Positions 43,326 through 54,555 of a DNA stretch of 64,000 nucleotides are shown here, one piece after another. Each line of letters opens with the position of its first letter. The first letter of the stretch is position 1. Both the position numbers and the translations under genes were made by a program. The DNA comes from Botryotinia globosa (lineage: Eukaryota > Ascomycota > Leotiomycetes > Helotiales > Sclerotiniaceae). The notes below the pieces were generated by a model. The model was not told the origin of the DNA. It searched no databases and saw nothing but the letters and a program-made list of their open reading frames with translations. The stretch covers positions 1,674,001 through 1,738,000 of the forward strand of contig RCSZ01000002.1 in NCBI GenBank assembly GCA_014898425.1, in the 5' to 3' direction.

Positions 43326-45708
43326 ATGCGATACTTCCGTCCCTTAAATAGTTGCTTACGTGGAATTCGTTCTTGTAGCTCTTTTCAACCATTCGCACAA
43401 TCTCTCAACACTCGCATTCGATATTCGTCCAGTTTTGCCAGTACGTGCATTGCAGATCCGAGGAGTGCTCTCTTCATTGAGGCTTAGAGTTGACGAGATC
43501 TTAGAAACAGATATGGACTGCATTAATACAACGGAGCGCTTAGCGGGGTTGCGGGAGCTCATGAAGAAGAACAAGGTCGATATCTACAGTATGTAAGTCA
43601 CCTAGTGGTCATTCCACCATATATCAACTCTGCCTAACCATCATGTAGTCGTTCCGTCGGAAGACAGTCACAGCTCCGAATATATTGCAGCGTGTGATGC
43701 GCGAAGGGAATTTATATCAGGGTTTTCGGGATCAGCTGGATGTGCAGTAGTGACTCTGGAGAAAGCTGCCCTAGCCACGGATGGTAGGTCATAACATTTG
43801 GTCTGCGTAGGGACTCCACTAAGTTTATCATAGGTCGATATTTCAACCAGGCCTCGCGCCAGCTTGATAGTAAGTAAATTGGTTTGGCTGTAGTCCTACG
43901 TAATGTTGGCATCTGTCATGTTGACATCCTCCTATGGCTACTGATCACTTGGAGACTAATCATAATAATTTAGACAATTGGCTCCTCTTAAAACAGGGTC
44001 TACAAGATGTACCAACGTGGCAAGAATGGGCTGCTGAGCAGTCCGAGAACGGGAAAGTGGTCGGTGTTGATCCTACTATTATGTCTGCATCTGACGCTCG
44101 AAAACTCACCGAGAAGATAAAAAAGCGTGGCGGGTAAGCATGTCACATCTATTGCTTTCATAGTTTATAGAGGGCTGTCTCTAATCTATGCCTTGTATGA
44201 AAGATACTGATTTTATTGTGGTAGAAATGGCTTAGTTGCCGTGGAAGAAAATCTGGTGGATCTTGTTTGGGGAGACAGTCGTCCATCCAGACCAAAGGAG
44301 CCCGTCAAGGTTCTGGCCCGTAAATTTGCCGGGAAAGATGTCAAGACTAAACTCGAAGATCTCCGAAAGGAATTGCTGAAGAAAAAGAGCTCCGGTATTA
44401 TTGTATCCATGTTAGATGAAATAGCTTGGCTATTTAATCTGCGTGGAAATGATATCCCTTACAACCCAGTTTTCTTCTCTTACGCTTCGGTCACATCTTC
44501 ATCCGCCACTTTATATGTGGATTCGAGCAAATTAAGTGATGAATGCACGGCGCATCTCAATGAAAACGGAGTTTCCGTTAGAGACTATTCAAAGATATTT
44601 GGCGACGTTGAAGTCCTGAGCCAATCTCTGGATGCAGAAGACACTAAAGCCAAGAAGTTCCTAGTCTCAAGCAGGGCATCATGGGCACTGAAACGGGCTC
44701 TTGGTGGTGATGCTAAAGTCGATGAGGTGCGAAGCCCAATCGGTGACGCCAAATCTGTCAAAAATGAGACCGAATTAGAAGGAATGAGAGCTTGCCATGT
44801 TAGAGATGGAGCAGCACTTATCGAGTACTTTGCATGGCTCGAGCATCAGCTCGTAGTCGAAAAAGTAGAGATGGATGAAGTTACCGCGGCTGACAAACTC
44901 GAGCAATTACGGTCAAAGCAGAAGAATTTTGTTGGGCTATCTTTTGACACGATATCCTCGACGGGACCTAATGCAGCAGTCATTCACTATAAGCCTGAGC
45001 CCGGCAACTGCTCAATAATCGATCCAAACGCTGTTTATTTATGTGATTCGGGCGCCCAATATTTTGATGGCACCACTGACACTACTCGTACACTACATTT
45101 TGGCGATCCAACAGAAATGGAAAAGAAGGCTTATACGTTAGTTCTGAAAGGTAACATTGCTTTAGACGTCGCCATTTTCCCTAAAGGAACTAGCGGATTT
45201 GCTCTCGACGTCCTTGCTAGACAGTTCCTCTGGGTAAGTCCAATCCCTCAATATCGCTCTTATGATGCTAATATACAAACAGGAAGAAGGCTTGGACTAC
45301 AGGCACGGAACAGGCCATGGAGTTGGTTCTTTTTTGAATGTTCACGAAGGACCAATAGGAATTGGGACTAGGATTCAATATTCGGAGGTTCCACTAGCAC
45401 CTGGAAACGTCATCTCCAACGAACCTGGGTATTACGAGGATGGCTCTTTTGGTATCCGAATTGAGAACATTATCATGGTGAAGGAGGTTGAGACGAAGCA
45501 CCAATTTGGCGAAAAGCCATATTTGGGCTTTGAGCATGTCACCATGGTGCCATACTGCCGGAAACTTATTGATGAGACTCTCCTGACCCGAAAAGAAAAG
45601 CATTGGTTGAACGAGTATCATGCTGATATTTATTCTAAAACTAAAGACTTCTTTAAGGGAGATGAGCTCACTATGAGTTGGTTAGAGAGGGAGGTCGAAC
45701 CATTGTAG
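43326..45708 (+). CDS. Xaa-Pro aminopeptidase P (peptidase M24B) with mitochondrial-type N-terminus
   Basis: Exons 43326-43440, 43490-43588, 43649-43783, 43834-43869, 43974-44133, 44225-45233 and 45283-45708 give 659 residues. It removes N-terminal residues before proline. Creatinase-type N domains ([41 protein letters not shown]) precede the pita-bread catalytic domain. Its two-metal ligands are visible: Asp in [17 protein letters not shown] (two), His in HGTGHGVG, Glu in SNEPGYY and Glu in FGIRIENI. The first 38 residues are Arg/Ser-rich without acidic residues, as in a mitochondrial presequence. The second-exon ATG ([10 protein letters not shown]) would give a cytosolic form, so one gene may make both. 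The first intron uses an AGAG acceptor chosen to keep frame. Confidence 0.9.
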
Positions 45709-46341
45709 TCATGCATGGAGGGGTGTCTTACCCAGGCCATAGGGAGGAGCAAAGTAATGAATGAGAGAGCTGTGGCCCGTAACAACATAGCATACATATA
45801 TCACCATATAACATGTCTGATAGCGCAGAAATGTTTCACTGTTGTACTTGCATCAAGTAAACACACCCCACTATCCTGAATTGTGGAAAGCTCTGTATCG
45901 TGAAAATAGCGTTAAAAACATCCACTTCTTAGACTATCGTGGTCAAAGTTCATGCATCATTATGGAGAAAATTCGAAGGTCTGAATGATTTGAAAAGATC
46001 ACGTGCAGACAGGACTGATACAACCAATTAAAACCAAAGGGGAAATGTCCGCTTCGAGATCTAGCTTTAACAGTGAGTTTAACCAGACCTTCGAACAGGA
46101 AACGAACAGCAGAAAGAAACAAGGAATCAAAGAAAAATTATGTTTTGCTCTGTTGTATTTCACACACCGCACAATTGAATCCACAAAACTTCTTGTGCGT
46201 GCCTCGCGTGCATTGTCCCAAATCTGCAGTTGCATTACTATTCTTTCCGGTACGCCGTGGCACTTTGTTGTAGCTAATTCATTAATTCATTCCTCTCAAC
46301 ATCCCGCTTTCAGTTTCAAAACACTATGCCGCCGAGCCAGA
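45709..46341. other. Spacer and leader of the SUN-domain gene
   Basis: The frame of the SUN gene stays open back to an ATG at 46003, but the upstream 113 codons show no conservation-like features, and I treat them as leader. No other gene seen. Confidence 0.4.
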
Positions 46342-49300
46342 ATGTTCTTCGCATGTCATCGATATATCGTGGCAACAACTGCGCTTTCATTCCTCTTCTG
46401 CCTACCTAACAGGACAATCGCGAGCAGTGTGCCAATCACTGCCAGCACAGGCCCTATAATCAATGTCCCGAATACTACTGGAACATGCGAGTTTAGAACA
46501 ATCAACTACATAACAGATATATTACCTCAACAATGCCTTCGTTCATCTTGGAGTAATACGGACTTCCCGCCAACAACAAAGACGAATGCTATTGGTGCAG
46601 CTGGTACTCTCGAAAGCCAGGAAAATAATGTTGTAACAGATACGATATCGAACACACCTTCTTTCAGCGAGTCGGTTGCCCAAACAAATGACGAAGCTAA
46701 GATTACGGGCGAAACAAGTCGTATATCAGTAATTCAGCTCGAATCTTCTAGTCCATCTCCAGACATACCATCTCCTACGGCATCTCCGAATACTGTCGAT
46801 GAAGGAGAGCTTAACGATGCCTCATTCTTGTCATTCGAAGAATGGAAGAAACAAACATTGGAGCAAGCTGGGCAGCAAGATTTGAATCTGGGCAAGCGAA
46901 GATCTGCGGAAGCGGCTAGGAAAAGAGAGTCGGAAGCATTCCAAAACAATCTTGAGTCTCTTGGAGATGACGGGGAAATTGATTTAGACTTTGGCGCTTT
47001 CCGAAACGGAGCGGCTGAGCAAACCTCGAGAACGACCAAAGATGAAGGCATGGGTTCAAATCAGGGTTCACAAGAAGAGAAAAGTGGTTCCGAGCATCGA
47101 AAGGAACACCGAAGTAAGGATGCTGGCAAGACCTGCAAAGAGCGTTTTTCCTATGCATCATTTGATGCTGGAGCTACTGTTCTGAAGACACATCAAGGTG
47201 CAAAAAATTCAAAAGCTGTGTTGATAGAGAATAAGGATTCATATATGCTTTCGGAATGTAAGACACCGAACAAGTTTTTGGTCATTGAGCTTTCGGTAGG
47301 CATTGTGCTGCCCCGCAGCAGAGACCACATTGCTAACAAATCATTAGGAAGATATATGGATCGATACCCTAGTTCTTGCGAATTATGAATTCTTCTCTAG
47401 CATGCTAAGAACATTTAGAGTTAGTGTTAGCGATCGATGGCCTGTGAAGATGGACAAGTGGAAAGATTTAGGTGTCTATGAGGCTCGCAACTCGCGAGAA
47501 ATACAAGCCTTTTTGATAGAGAATCCGCAAATTTGGGCCAGATATATACGCATCGAATTTTTGACACATTACGGAAAGGAGTACTATTGCCCACTTTCGC
47601 TCGTGAGAGTTCATGGTACTCGTATGCTTGAAAGCTGGAAGGATACTGAAGCTAACAATGATGACGACGAGGAAGCGGATGAGGATCCTGAAGAAGGATT
47701 TGTTCCAGAAGCTGTAGCAGAAATCATCCAGGCCACTTCGACTGAAGCACACGCTGTGCGCGTAACAAAAAGTAGCCAAGCAGAGCCTACAGTATTACAT
47801 ACTACCCGAGATGTTCAAAGGGAAGAAATGCCGGTGGAGACGCAACTTAAGCCACCGCCAACACCAACTTCTCCTTGGAAGAAGCCTATAGCTAGAGAAT
47901 TTCATTTACTCTCTATACAATCTCTACACTTGTGCTATCCTTCAGATGCCCCGGAAAATATTCTCACAAGTCAAGCCGCGGTGGAGAACGAGTCATATAA
48001 TTTCAAGACTACTATGAAAGCTCCACCATCACCTGAAATGATTTCTACTGCCTTCACAGATAACGGAATTACATCCTCATCATTGTCTTTCACCGGTCCT
48101 TCTGCACAGCAAACGTTGTCCGAGGATAAAGCATCCCTAGCAAGCACGTCACTTACCCAAGAAACTCATGAATCTTCCAAGGTAACTCACGATGGTTCAC
48201 ATTCAACTATCCCGACAAGTTCCACGACCACTATAGTTAGCAAATCTCAAGATGCTACAAGTACAAATAAGACGCGAGGTACAAACACTTCTTCAGGATC
48301 TGCCTCTTTACCCACTATCCAAGAGAGCTTCTTCAAGGCTGTGTCAAGACGCCTACAGTTGTTGGAAACGAACTCAACTTTATCATTGAAGTATATTGAA
48401 GAGCAATCAAAGATGCTTCGAGAAGCCTTCCTGAGAGTCGAAAAAAGGCAACTTCAAAAGACGACCGATTTTCTCGAAAATCTCAACAGCACAGTTCTTA
48501 CAGAACTCCGCGTATTTCGTCAACAATATGATGAAATATGGCAATCGACTGTTATTTCACTTGAAACTCAGCGAGAAGAATCCCGTCGAGAAATTCTGGC
48601 TATTAGTGCTCGTCTCAATATCCTAGCCGATGAAGTTGTCTTTCAAAAGCGCATGTCTATCATCCAATCTGTACTGCTTCTTCTGTGTCTTGGCCTCGTG
48701 ATTTTTTCTCGTGTCTCCAGTGCTGAGCCTCTCAGCTTCTCTCTCCATAATCGGCGTTCCCGCATAACCAGCAACATGACTAGTATAGAAAGTCCAATCG
48801 ATATGCCGGGTTACACCTCTCAGGACCGCGAAGATTACATCGGTGACGCAAGTTCTCCTGTAAATGCGTGGACCGGCCACCATCGACGCCAACCCTCAGA
48901 TGAATCTGTCAACTCGCGCTCCCGATCAAGAGGTTGGGGTCCTCCAACACCCATATCGACATATTCCCGCTCTGATAACGAGCTAACTCCTCCGCGTCCA
49001 TTTGACGACGCAACCACCAGTACTATAACCGGAACAACAACTGGTACCTTTTCTCGACTTCGCAGAAGCATCACTATGAAATACCAAAATTCTAACCCCT
49101 TGCTATCCGCATCTAAAGAACATGAACTTCTTCGCACCTCATCATTCGGACCTTCACTTAGATCTCATAATTCTTCACCTGCCTCGTTCCTGTCAGTTTC
49201 AGACGCGAAAGAAAGGGGTGTCAGAGATAGAAACCCTACCGCTCTAGCTAGTCCCCCGCCTAGTGATATTGAGAGTCACGATCCCATGGATGAGGTGAAC

Positions 49301-49453
49301 TCCACGTACACGGATATTCAACACGACGCATTGGAAGGGCAAAGTGTTGCTGATATCAGGGAATCTCATTCCCATCAAACACGCACACAAGAAGAGCCTG
49401 TTAAAGAGCAAAAACCTTTGCCGGCTTTACCTGATGGAGGCCCAAGCCCATAG
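46342..49453 (+). CDS. SUN-domain ER membrane protein, SLP1/SUCO-like
   Basis: Exons 46342-47295 and 47348-49453 give 1019 residues. The start is chosen because it begins a good signal peptide (MFFACHRYIVATTALSFLFCLPNRTIAS). A Ser/Thr-rich luminal region leads to SFEEWKKQTLEQAG, a motif shared by SLP1-like proteins. The SUN domain (about 265-415) follows: RFSYASFDAGATVLKTHQGAKNSKAVLIENKDSYMLSEC, FLVIELSEDIWIDTLVLANYEFFSS, and WARYIRIEFLTHYGKEYYCPLSLVRVHG. After a coiled-coil segment (SLKYIEEQSKMLREAFLRVEKRQL) comes one membrane helix (MSIIQSVLLLLCLGLVIFS) and a long cytosolic Ser/Pro-rich tail. Yeast Slp1 works with Emp65 in the ER to protect soluble folding proteins. Nuclear-envelope SUN proteins have another layout. 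Confidence 0.88.
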
Positions 49454-50079
49454 TATAAATTCGTTTAAGTTGGTCTTTGAATTATTATTCTACTATTTAG
49501 CGAGGAGTCTGGTTTGGGTCTTGGCATATACCATCATTGTTTATTGTTCATAGCCATGATATCGAAGTGAAATAAAACGCTTGCTTGATTGCCATGATGC
49601 TATTTCTATGTCTTTTCTACTATATATTCTTGGTGCCACAGAACTACATGAATTCATATCATCCCATCAAAATCAGTCGTACAATAGCATGTCTTCAGAG
49701 GGAGCAGTTGTGTTGGAATTAGCTGTAGTCCTCAGCTACTCGATGAGCAAATATTACAAAGTATCAGCTTGCGGCAGTATTCATACGTGAGTCTTCTAAG
49801 ACGATCACATTTGAAGACCTTCTAGTCCTCAAATCTGAATGGGAAGACTGAAATATTTGAGTCTAAACGGTCATTGGATTGAGATATAGCTAAGGTTGGA
49901 GGGGCATTTGACTTGCAGATCAGAATTGAAACAGTTGTGAGGTCTCACTTCAAGTTTTTTTTTTGCAACGCATAGCAGTATGCAAATTTGCTACCACGTC
50001 ATGATGCTGTTGTATATTTATCACTCCAGTCAGTCGTAGTTGCTTACGATGAGTTCTTCCCATTCCCAATCATCCAAAA
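49454..50079. other. 3' flank of the SUN gene, no gene seen
   Basis: AT-rich sequence with only short frames. No repeat or RNA recognised. Confidence 0.4.
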
Positions 50080-50259
50080 TCGCGAAGCGGTAAGTTCCAG
50101 AGACAAGGTAGCTGCACCGGCATATTTCAAGTACTTAATGTGATCTTTCGAGCCCCGAAATGTGGCAATGACGTTGTCGCCTCTGTCTAGAACGTCTCGG
50201 ACGAGCTCTTCTCCAAACCCCGGGGAACAACCTGCGATAAGCCAGGTTAATGTGGTCAT
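50080..50259 (-). pseudogene. Short-chain dehydrogenase fragment
   Basis: About 60 codons read MTTLTWLIAGCSPGFGEELVRDVLDRGDNVIATFRGS, the first beta-alpha-beta unit of an SDR (GxxxGxG as GCSPGFG, then the Arg that binds NADPH phosphate). The frame then loses similarity, and no YxxxK region follows within reach. It is a truncated remnant, unrelated in detail to the SDR gene at 25.3 kb. Confidence 0.6.
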
Positions 50260-51284
50260 AATTTGGTTACGGGCGTTTTGTATGACGGGAAAGCTATCGG
50301 TGGCAAGTGGATATGAGCTTAGAGCGGTTAATACGAAGATAGTAATGCTTTTCGTGCCGCACCGGATGCTCTTCTCTCCGGTTCCAACCCCCAACAGTTG
50401 GTCTTAAATCACGAGATGGCGATCCAACATGGTAAAAGGTAGTCTATCCTTATGATGGCAGAGAGAATCAAATCTTGATCTCCAGAATGCACAGTTCTCG
50501 ATATCAAGACTTGCAAGGGTAGTCAGTGTATTTTTTAAGACTAGAAGCTTCCGGGTATGGAATAAGATAATAAGTAACTGCCAATGAGTGTTAATCACAA
50601 CAGTAGTCATTGAATATATTAATTATAGCAAGCATAGTAAATCAGCCTCCAAACACTAAGTGGTGCTTGCAACGATCGACTGATATAATGGTTACCCGCT
50701 TTGTATATACACATATTTGGAAGTAGCGCCAAATAAGGACTAGATGACATCAAAAATTCGCAATGAGTAGTTTAGCAATTTCCAAGGTTGTCTACAGTAC
50801 CCATAAACACCTTATTAACACATCTGATACATACTATCTGAGGTTTGAAATGTCAAACATCGTTGTCGAGATATAATCCTTTTTGTCTTTTTTTGTCGTA
50901 ACTATTCGTTTTACTCTCCCCTCTTTTCCTGAGTCTACACTCTTCTTGTATTCACTTAAATTTTTGGGTTTGAAATATGATGTCTAAAAAATCGGTTATA
51001 CGAAATCAAGATCAGGAATAAATTCTGCTTCGAAATAAAACTATTAATGTGGAAAAGTATGGAAAAGTGGTATTTTCTTGTAAGAATGCTAAATATTAAC
51101 ATCAGAAAGAAATCCTAAAAACCCTTACTGCTGAAACTTCATGAAAGAAAAGAATACTAGATATAATCAAAGCTATTGATTTCGACTCTTTACCACGTTC
51201 AATTCTCGTTCACTTGGCCATTGGTACAATTGACGGACCGTAACAAGTATGCTAGGTAGTTCCCTGGAAGTACATCTCAGCTTT
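50260..51284. other. Gene-free stretch between SDR fragment and MFS pseudogene
   Basis: AT-rich, with scattered stops in all frames. Nothing recognised. Confidence 0.4.
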
Positions 51285-53165
51285 TCAAGAGACGTCAATT
51301 TTCTGCCTTCTCAGGAAGACTGAAAAGGCGAGTGCTACAGCTCCGGCTGCAATGGGGAGGACAAAAAGCTTCTTGAAGCTACTCATAATGATGTCCAAAA
51401 TAGTGTTTTGTATATTATCATCTAAAGTTTCGAAGAATGAATTTCCCAAACCGGAGATAAGTCCCTGAATTTCAGACGAGCTTCGATTTGGAAGCAGAGT
51501 CATGATACCACTCTGTGCAGTATTCAGGAAGACAGTGTCGCCAATTGCCAGTGATAGCGCTGCTCCACCTGATTGGGCACACGTCAAGAAACCAGTCACA
51601 ATCGGAATGTCTTTGGGAGTGACAAGGAATTGAGCAACTGTAAATGATGCTTGACTCCAACCGCCGACAAATGCCATGAGTACAGTATATCCATAGATAG
51701 CACTGACCGAAGTGCCCCTTCCAATGGTAAAGAGAAGCGTAGAACCAATGACTTGGAGAGCAGAACATCCAAAATACCAAGGCATATAGTAACCCCATTT
51801 TGATAGTGTGAAACCATTGACAAGAGTCATGGTAACCATGACCAAAATAAATGGGAGGAGCTCGAGACCTGAGCCTAATGCAGACTAGCCGTGGACGATT
51901 TCGAAGAAAATGGGAATGAAGTAGATTGGAAGGAACACTGCAGCTCCGGCGCAGGCTGTCTCAATGAAGAGGATGACTATCTCTTTTGACTGAAGGTATT
52001 CTATCGGAATCAATCTGTGTTCCTCCGTTGTTCCCAGCGCATATGACTGCTGAATGGCTAATGCCATGAACAGAATGCCACCGGTAACGAAAAGACCGAT
52101 GATAGATCCAGAATTCCATGGAAATAGTAGTCCGCCGAAGGCAATGGCCATTAGCAAGCATGCAATGGCGCCCAAGAGAAGTAAGGCACCAAGCCAATCG
52201 ATTTGTCTCCATCGACAAAGAAGACCCAAATTAGATCGATGTTTGGAATTCGGGATGAGGAATACGTATACAGGTGCAAAGATTCCTCCAATGCAAAGGT
52301 TGATATAGAATCCCCATCGTCATGTGGCGCTATTATCGGCGAAAGCCCCTCCTATGAAAGGGCCAACTCTGTGGATAAGTTAGCTTCATGTGAGCGATTG
52401 AATGAGTTTGAGTCTCACACTGTGCCAATATCCCAAAGTATCTATGACAATTTCGTATTAGCATATTGGGTATTGAAATTCGGTGGAGTCGACTTACACC
52501 TATCAACCCAAGATATACTGGCCGCTCGGTCTTTGATGAATTCTCCGACATTACAGTCATGACACCGATATACATTCCTATCCCTCCCAGTCCGTATATA
52601 GCTCGACCAACAATCAGAGCGTTCATATTGGGAGCACCACCACATATCGCGGAGCCGACCTCAAAGATCAAAGTTGTGAATATATAGACATACTTCGCGT
52701 CAAATGTAATCTTACTATATGCCTTTCCCCTATATACCACCACCTGTCAGTATGAGGATTTATACAAACAATCTCAACTACTTACCACATCAGGTTTGTT
52801 CCAGCCACCCCCAGCATGAAAGCCACCGAAACCCACGTCAGCTTTCCCACTTCATCGAATTCTTCGACAATTGCCGTCTGGATATCGGCGACCATAGGTG
52901 TTGTCTATGGCAAACAAAAAGGTTGATGATGAAATACAGGCAACCACTAGATTCCAGGAAAGTCCGTTGATTGTTCGAGAAGGGGTTTCCGCTGCAGCAT
53001 CTCTATCTCTTTCAACTGTGGCATTAATATTGGTAGAAGATATCCACTGGTGATCTCCCTTTCGGATACTTTTTCTACTTCAGTAGCAGAACCTCCAACA
53101 AGCTGTGGATTCTCCGATGTTCTGGATGAGCTATCCTCAGTGTAAAGTACTGATGAGGATGCCAT
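51285..53165 (-). pseudogene. Decayed MFS drug:H+ antiporter (14-TM, DHA2 type)
   Basis: Read from 53165 downward, the pieces cover a full DHA2-type efflux pump: a Ser/Glu-rich N-terminus, FLFAIDNT, LTWVSVAFMLGVAGTNLMWGKAYSK, LIVGRAIYGLGGIGMYIGV, VGPFIGGAFADNSAT, GFYINLCIGGIFAPVYVF, then SALGSGLELLPFILVMVT and the last six membrane segments to RRQKIDVS. They cannot be joined. The N-terminal part shifts frame near 53060, a second shift lies next to the FAIDNT segment near 52900, TGA replaces an expected Trp codon at 52320-52322, and TAG lies at 51885-51887 after FFEIVHG. At least two introns remain recognisable. The TAG could be CAG changed by a C-to-T at CpA, the RIP-type change. Such pumps export toxins and fungicides. 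Confidence 0.8.
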
Positions 53166-54555
53166 AGTGAGTTTTGAAAGTCAGAACACAAAGTGTCATT
53201 GTCGAATATGCATGGAAATGTGTCTATAAAAAGAATAACTTATCTTATAGGGTCAAAGGTAAGTAATTAGCAAGCTCGATAGTGATTAGATGGGCACCTA
53301 TAGAACTTTAAATTCCGAATAAAATTTGTTTGATTTTGAATATAGACTAACTGGTATCCTATCAGATCATAACAGTCTAACGAATCAATCATTTTAGCAC
53401 ACTCGCTTACGCATACCAGACCAACATTATATTTCCGGAAGCCCCTGGTTTTTTGTCAAACAGAAGAACTTGCATTTCTGCAGTAAATTCACCGTGCATG
53501 ATGAGAGCACAGCAAGATTCAATGATAGCCCCCCTTTTAAATCTTTGATATATAGATGCACGCAGGACTGCCGGAAATAAAGACTTTCCAGACGCTGGAC
53601 AACTCCGTTGGTCTTGTACTCGGAATGATATACCAAGTATCTCCATCGTAGAAACCCTTGGTGTTCATCCACGGGGTATAGTCTTCACGGAACTTACTTC
53701 TTAGATGCTGTCATGAATCCTGTCAAGCCACCCGCAATTTTGAGAGAGCGTATCTCTTGTTAGCGCACACTGCTGCATGCCATTCTGCGGGGTGAATACT
53801 GGTCAATCATCCCACAATTCACTTATTCGTACCATTACTCAGCCAAACCTCCGACAAAGACAGAGAACGAAAGACGTAATTCATCGAAAACGTTTTGCGA
53901 TACTGCGGAGTTCCGAAATATGGTCATGTAACATGTCAGATCGGGTTTCAAACTTTGATCTCTCGAATGTTTCTATTGATCTAGCCTAGTCCCAAGATGA
54001 CACCAGGCCGTGAGCCCACTTGAAACTCGACTAAGAGAATGTATCGTCTTAGAAAATTCGCAGGAAAGAAAAAATTTCCCTAGATTAAATGAATATTAGA
54101 TGTGGTTACTCCATAGATTGTCTGTCTTGTCCCGGGATTGTAAGTCAGTCTCGAATTACTAAATGTCTGGAGTGCAACTGAAACGATCCAATAGGAATAG
54201 GAAAGAGCTGTCTCAAGCCCAAGATGTAGTTGACGTTGCCATTACGTAGATATTATATGGGAAATAATATTACACAAGGATCAGTTCGTTGTGTGGTATC
54301 TTTTTAAGATACTGAAAGCAACAATAATAGTAGTACATAAATAATTACAATTTAAGAAATTTTGCCAAAAGCCCCATCTCCCATTTTGACGCCAATACGT
54401 GCCTGAAGCAATAGGATATTTTGCCAATGCCGAAATGCCAAAGCTCATGAATACCCCGTCCAAACGCCATTCGTAGCCTAGGTATCCTTGCTCACCATTC
54501 CAAATATCGTAACGCACAAATTCACACCCTATGAAGCTAGCATACAGACCACTTT
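53166..54555. other. Gene-free stretch between MFS pseudogene and HAT gene
   Basis: No gene, repeat or RNA recognised. The right end is the 3' flank of the minus-strand acetyltransferase gene. Confidence 0.4.

Noticed and set aside
46003..46341. N-terminal extension of the SUN protein from an upstream in-frame ATG
   Set aside because: It would bury the clear signal peptide at 46342 about 113 residues inside the protein; treated as leader.
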